Below, in pieces: positions 22,694-25,634 of a stretch of 25,634 nt of DNA. Position 1 is the first letter of the stretch. Every line of letters begins with the position of its first letter. The stretch spans positions 1 through 25,634 of IMG/VR virus record IMGVR_UViG_3300030110_000630. The stretch is one strand, 5' to 3'. A program made the translations under genes and the position numbers. A model generated the notes under the pieces. It did not search any database, was not told the DNA's origin, and worked only from the letters and a program-made list of their open reading frames with translations. Source of the DNA: a virus.

Positions 22694-23134
22694 TTATGCT
22701 ATTCGAACTATAGCTGTTGTTGCTGCTGCGGCTGGAAACTGAACTGTAAAAGTTCCAGAAGAAACTGTTTTGTCTCCTCCAAAAGCTACTGCACAAACGG
22801 CAGGATCTCCTGTTGCAGTGTCGTTAAAAATTAAACAACCGTTAGCTGTAAAAGATGCAGATGTCCATGAGATATCAGCAAAATCACAAACCGCAGTTGA
22901 TGAATCTAAAACTGGTGTAACACTAGTCAAAGCTTTTCCTTTTGGCTGATAAGCAGATCCAGATGAATTTGTTATTTCGTTTCCTGAACTGTAAGCAGTA
23001 GTTCCTGCACCTAAAGTTGCAGAACTTGTGTACAATGCGATGTTGAAAGTGTTTCCAGTCGAAGCTGTAAAATTGTGTACAGCTTTTAAAATTTCTGTTT
23101 TAAAACTGTTACATATTGCCGATGTTATTGCCAT
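22694..23134 (-). CDS. Conserved small virion protein, 146 aa
   Basis: A 146-residue protein starting MAITSAICNSFKTEILKAVH, with NTFNIALYTSSATLGAGTTAY and NGCLIFNDTATGDP. This pattern of an N-terminal helix then an all-beta core belongs to a family I recognise from many phages as an uncharacterised structural protein, possibly decoration or tail-associated. A GAGGAG ribosome-binding motif precedes the ATG. No catalytic motif. Confidence 0.72.
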   Translation of the reverse strand: MAITSAICNSFKTEILKAVHNFTASTGNTFNIALYTSSATLGAGTTAYSSGNEITNSSGSAYQPKGKALTSVTPVLDSSTAVCDFADISWTSASFTANGCLIFNDTATGDPAVCAVAFGGDKTVSSGTFTVQFPAAAATTAIVRIA

Positions 23135-23151
23135 AATTTTTTCTCCTCAAT

Positions 23152-23901
23152 TTACGGAGACGGTGACTTAACTTGTATTCTAACTGTTCCGTCAGTATAA
23201 TCATCTCGTCTTCGTCTTCCTAGCTGCATACCTGCAAACTGTTGTATAGCATTTTTATATCTATTTTCGTAGTATGTCAACATATCCGTTGGACCTTTTA
23301 AAAACGCAAATGCCTCTACTAGACATGCATATAATAGACCTTGTGGAAAGTATGTGCTTAAATAAGTATTGTTATTAAAACCAGTGCCTGACCCAAGTCC
23401 ATTTGGCATTTTATTATAATATATTCTAAATTTGTAATTAGCATCAGGTGTAGGAGCAAAATACATACCTCCAGATGAAGTATCTGTAGTATTATCAGCA
23501 CCACCAAACATTGCATAATATTTAGGAAAACCTGTTACATCTTGTGCTGTCAAGTCGCCTTCTGTTCCTGTCAGTCTATCTACATATTCAGATAAATATG
23601 TTTGATCTTTTTTTTCTAACCAAATTCCATTACCTTCAGTATTAACTGTAGACTCAAAAACTTCAATTCCTCTTACAAAAAGACATCCTGCTGGTGCATT
23701 AAGAGTATTATCATCAGACGCTAAAGCACCTTCTTGCACATGTCTTTGAGCATCCATAGGAAGCTCTTGATAGATTCTAAATTCAGCCGCCATTATAAAT
23801 TCATCAATAATAGCTTGTGTAAAAACACCATCATCTACTTCAGTATAATTTCTTATTGCTGCAGTTAATGTGCTGTAATCGTATTTTTTAACTCCTGACA
23901 T
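23152..23901 (-). CDS. Probable neck/head-tail adaptor protein, 249 aa
   Basis: A helical N-terminus (YDYSTLTAAIRNYTEVDDGV, then QAIIDEFIMAAEFRIYQEL) leads into a beta-rich middle with a Gly/Tyr-rich segment (FRIYYNKMPNGLGSG). The helical C-terminal part is LLYACLVEAFAFLKGPTD then NRYKNAIQQF, ending in basic QLGRRRRDD. This order resembles phage adaptor/neck proteins that bind beneath the portal, and the gene is in a neck-gene cluster. The exact homologue cannot be named. Confidence 0.65.
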   Translation of the reverse strand: MSGVKKYDYSTLTAAIRNYTEVDDGVFTQAIIDEFIMAAEFRIYQELPMDAQRHVQEGALASDDNTLNAPAGCLFVRGIEVFESTVNTEGNGIWLEKKDQTYLSEYVDRLTGTEGDLTAQDVTGFPKYYAMFGGADNTTDTSSGGMYFAPTPDANYKFRIYYNKMPNGLGSGTGFNNNTYLSTYFPQGLLYACLVEAFAFLKGPTDMLTYYENRYKNAIQQFAGMQLGRRRRDDYTDGTVRIQVKSPSP

Positions 23902-23903
23902 AA

Positions 23904-24719
23904 TTAAGCCCTATCATTTATCGGTCCAATTGTACACTGTAAACCGCCTCCTGTTTCTGTGCTACTAGCATTACTTACTAACTCAAATGTAAAACCTGTT
24001 TGAATAGTGTTGTAGGCAGGATTACCAGCACTGTCATTATATCCTGCTAATTCTTGTTTTGTAGAAAGAGTTGCTATTTTATATGCCCCAAATACTTTAG
24101 CTCCAGTTGCATGTGAGTTTGCAGTTGTATTTACAGGACTAACTCCTCTGTAGGGAGCGCTTGTTCCTCTAGTACACCCTGTTAAATCATTTGAAGATTT
24201 TCCAGTATATTCAATAACTTCGTTTTCAAATAAACCTGAAACTGCATTTACTTTTTCAATAACTATAAAACCAGATGTTGGAAATGCGGAACCATCTGTT
24301 AATGTAATTGTTGTAACAGAATCTGTTAACGCACCATTTAAAGTTGTAGATAACTGTAAAGTAGTTATAGCAACACCACCCACTGGAGATTTAACATCTC
24401 TTAATCTAACAAAATCATTTACCTGCATAGCACCATTTTCAAAAGCTATAGAAACAGTTGCATCAGCAGCTGCAGTTGTAATTGGATTATTTATTAAAAA
24501 ATCTTCTGTTGGAAATTCTGTTCTTGCAGTTCTAGCTCTTTGTAAAGCTTGTGGATCTGCACTTGTTGGTTTAGGATCTAATTGTGGTTGTTTAGGCTCG
24601 TACTCTGATATGTGCACAAACGCACCATTCCATTCTCTAACCATTTCATTGTATGGAAATGCCATACCAGATCTGTCAGATATTGCTAAAGCATATTTAC
24701 CTTGTGAAAAAGTAGTCAT
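23904..24719 (-). CDS. Neck/tail-associated structural protein, 271 aa
   Basis: The N-terminal 70 residues (GKYALAISDRSGMAFPYNEM, followed by a PKQPQLDPKP stretch) have the layout I recall from marine phage neck genes. A beta module at about 121-210 (LTDGSAFPTSGFIVIE, DLTGCTRG, HATGAKVF) is shared with the flanking gp4-like protein and with the tail-hub protein at 12105-14279. The C-terminal part is beta-rich (TIQTGFTFELVSNAS). It overlaps the preceding gene by TAATG, so the two are translated together. No catalytic motif. Confidence 0.68.
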   Translation of the reverse strand: MTTFSQGKYALAISDRSGMAFPYNEMVREWNGAFVHISEYEPKQPQLDPKPTSADPQALQRARTARTEFPTEDFLINNPITTAAADATVSIAFENGAMQVNDFVRLRDVKSPVGGVAITTLQLSTTLNGALTDSVTTITLTDGSAFPTSGFIVIEKVNAVSGLFENEVIEYTGKSSNDLTGCTRGTSAPYRGVSPVNTTANSHATGAKVFGAYKIATLSTKQELAGYNDSAGNPAYNTIQTGFTFELVSNASSTETGGGLQCTIGPINDRA

Positions 24720-25634
24720 TAACCAATACCAGGGTAATATATTTTAGGAGATATATATGTAGAGTTAGAAGACCCATCTTCATCTTCTGCTCTTAACAAT
24801 TCATCTTCGTATAATAATTTTAATTCTTGAACTCTTTGTGGTGCATATTTAACAGCTAAATAATATGCTAGACCTGAAATCATACATGGAACAAATCTAT
24901 AGGGTACATCAGTTGCATTTGTATAAGCACCCACATCGTCAATTCTTTTTGTATAATAAAAATTAATATAGTTTCCATCTTGAGCTGCACCTGGAGTTAA
25001 ATATAAAGTCATTGTAACTTTATCTATAAATCTTTGAACCCAATACTGTGTAGGTAAACCTGTTGAAGTTTTATTTGAAAAACCTTGATATTGTGATCTA
25101 CTAATTTTTGTCATTGGTGTATCAACTGAAGTAGATTTAACTCTATAGTCTGCTTCTTGAATATCTGTCATACCAATTGGAAATTGTAAAACAGCGTCGC
25201 CAGTATTATGTGTAGCAGCCGTGCTACCATTAACTCCTCTTACACATCCAGTTAAATTTAATGAAGAAATACCTGTGTAAGTAATTTGTTCAGTTCCAAT
25301 AATAATTATTCCGCCAGTTGTTGGAAGACCTGTAACTGAAGCAACTCCAATTGTAGTAACGCTTGTATTTATTCCTGCAGATAATGTAGTTGAAATACCA
25401 GAAGAAGTGCCATCAGAAGGTGAACGATAAAAAGTATATACCGCTTGTCCATCTACTAATGTAACGTTTTGATTTTTTACTTCCCAAAACTGAAGTCCTC
25501 TATTTCCCCATTCAGAAAATAAAATATTTAAAGATCGTTTAGCAGTTTTTAATTGATAGCCAGAAGTTCCTTGAATGCCGATACGCTCGTACGCATCTTC
25601 AATAATTTCATCAATGCCTAGGTTCTTATCAAAA
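24719..25634 (-). CDS. Partial gp4-like neck/adaptor protein (C-terminal 304 residues)
   Basis: The frame is open from the right edge to a stop at 24719; an internal ATG at 25171 is not a convincing start because conserved sequence continues upstream of it. Near the window edge the protein reads IDEIIEDAYERIGIQG, LKTAKRSLNILFSEW, GNRGLQFWEV, the pattern of P22 gp4-like head-completion proteins (a helix pair then LN-W-x-x-x-G-LW). A beta module (about 25190-25399, containing GLPTTGGIIIIG and LTGCVRG) follows, then YTKRIDDVGAYTNATDVP, and the helical tail YAPQRVQELKLLYEDEL. This layout supports a neck protein bound beneath the portal. The true start lies outside the window. Confidence 0.75.
   Translation of the reverse strand, partial: FDKNLGIDEIIEDAYERIGIQGTSGYQLKTAKRSLNILFSEWGNRGLQFWEVKNQNVTLVDGQAVYTFYRSPSDGTSSGISTTLSAGINTSVTTIGVASVTGLPTTGGIIIIGTEQITYTGISSLNLTGCVRGVNGSTAATHNTGDAVLQFPIGMTDIQEADYRVKSTSVDTPMTKISRSQYQGFSNKTSTGLPTQYWVQRFIDKVTMTLYLTPGAAQDGNYINFYYTKRIDDVGAYTNATDVPYRFVPCMISGLAYYLAVKYAPQRVQELKLLYEDELLRAEDEDGSSNSTYISPKIYYPGIG

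Noticed and set aside
25169-25171. ATG at 25171 as the start of the partial gp4-like gene
   Set aside because: The frame stays open to the window edge and the upstream translation contains gp4-like helices and a beta module shared with neighbours.

Overview
The window reads as part of the genome of an uncultured marine tailed phage. It is AT-rich. The genes are compact and almost all lie on the minus strand, and most overlap or touch their neighbours. Several proteins have the look of families common in marine metagenomic phages and phages of SAR11-type bacteria. A P22 gp10-like tail-hub protein, gp4-like neck proteins and a series of large alanine/glycine-rich internal proteins point to a short-tailed (podovirus-like) particle. 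Host and morphology are inferences; no terminase, portal, capsid or polymerase gene lies inside the window.

Layout, following minus-strand transcription from right to left. 25634-22694: neck/adaptor and small virion proteins, the first cut by the window edge. 22680-19105: tail or tail-tip proteins, including a Trp-Gly/PSALT repeat protein, a fibre-like protein and a glycine/proline-rich adhesin-like protein. 19056-14345: eight consecutive genes that all encode small 2-oxoglutarate/Fe(II) oxygenase-like proteins, each overlapping the next by 1-4 bases. 14279-2701: the tail-hub protein followed by probable internal virion (ejection) proteins with three very small coupled genes among them. 2699-2019: a one-helix membrane protein and an M15 zinc peptidase, the likely lysis pair. 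The only plus-strand gene, a SNF2-type helicase (589-2022), meets the peptidase tail to tail. At its 5' end a very compact divergent promoter region separates it from two leftward genes (534-1), probably the edge of the replication/early module.

The eight-gene oxygenase island is the most striking content. At least five subfamilies are represented, so it is not a simple tandem duplication. Nearly every member keeps the iron-binding histidines and the 2-oxoglutarate-binding arginine. The block sits between the tail-tip genes and the tail-hub gene, has its own promoter-like sequence (TTTACA, 16 bases, TATACT) in one of the few real gaps of the operon, and is visibly more AT-rich than its neighbours. 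Six of its eight starts have no Shine-Dalgarno sequence, whereas the adjacent structural genes have good GGAG motifs. I infer a self-contained accessory cassette. Its substrates cannot be read from the sequence; the adjacent Gly/Pro-rich and repeat-rich tail proteins are one testable possibility.

No tRNA, rRNA, CRISPR array, integrase, transposase or convincing intrinsic terminator was seen. There is no gene-free stretch longer than about 70 bases.
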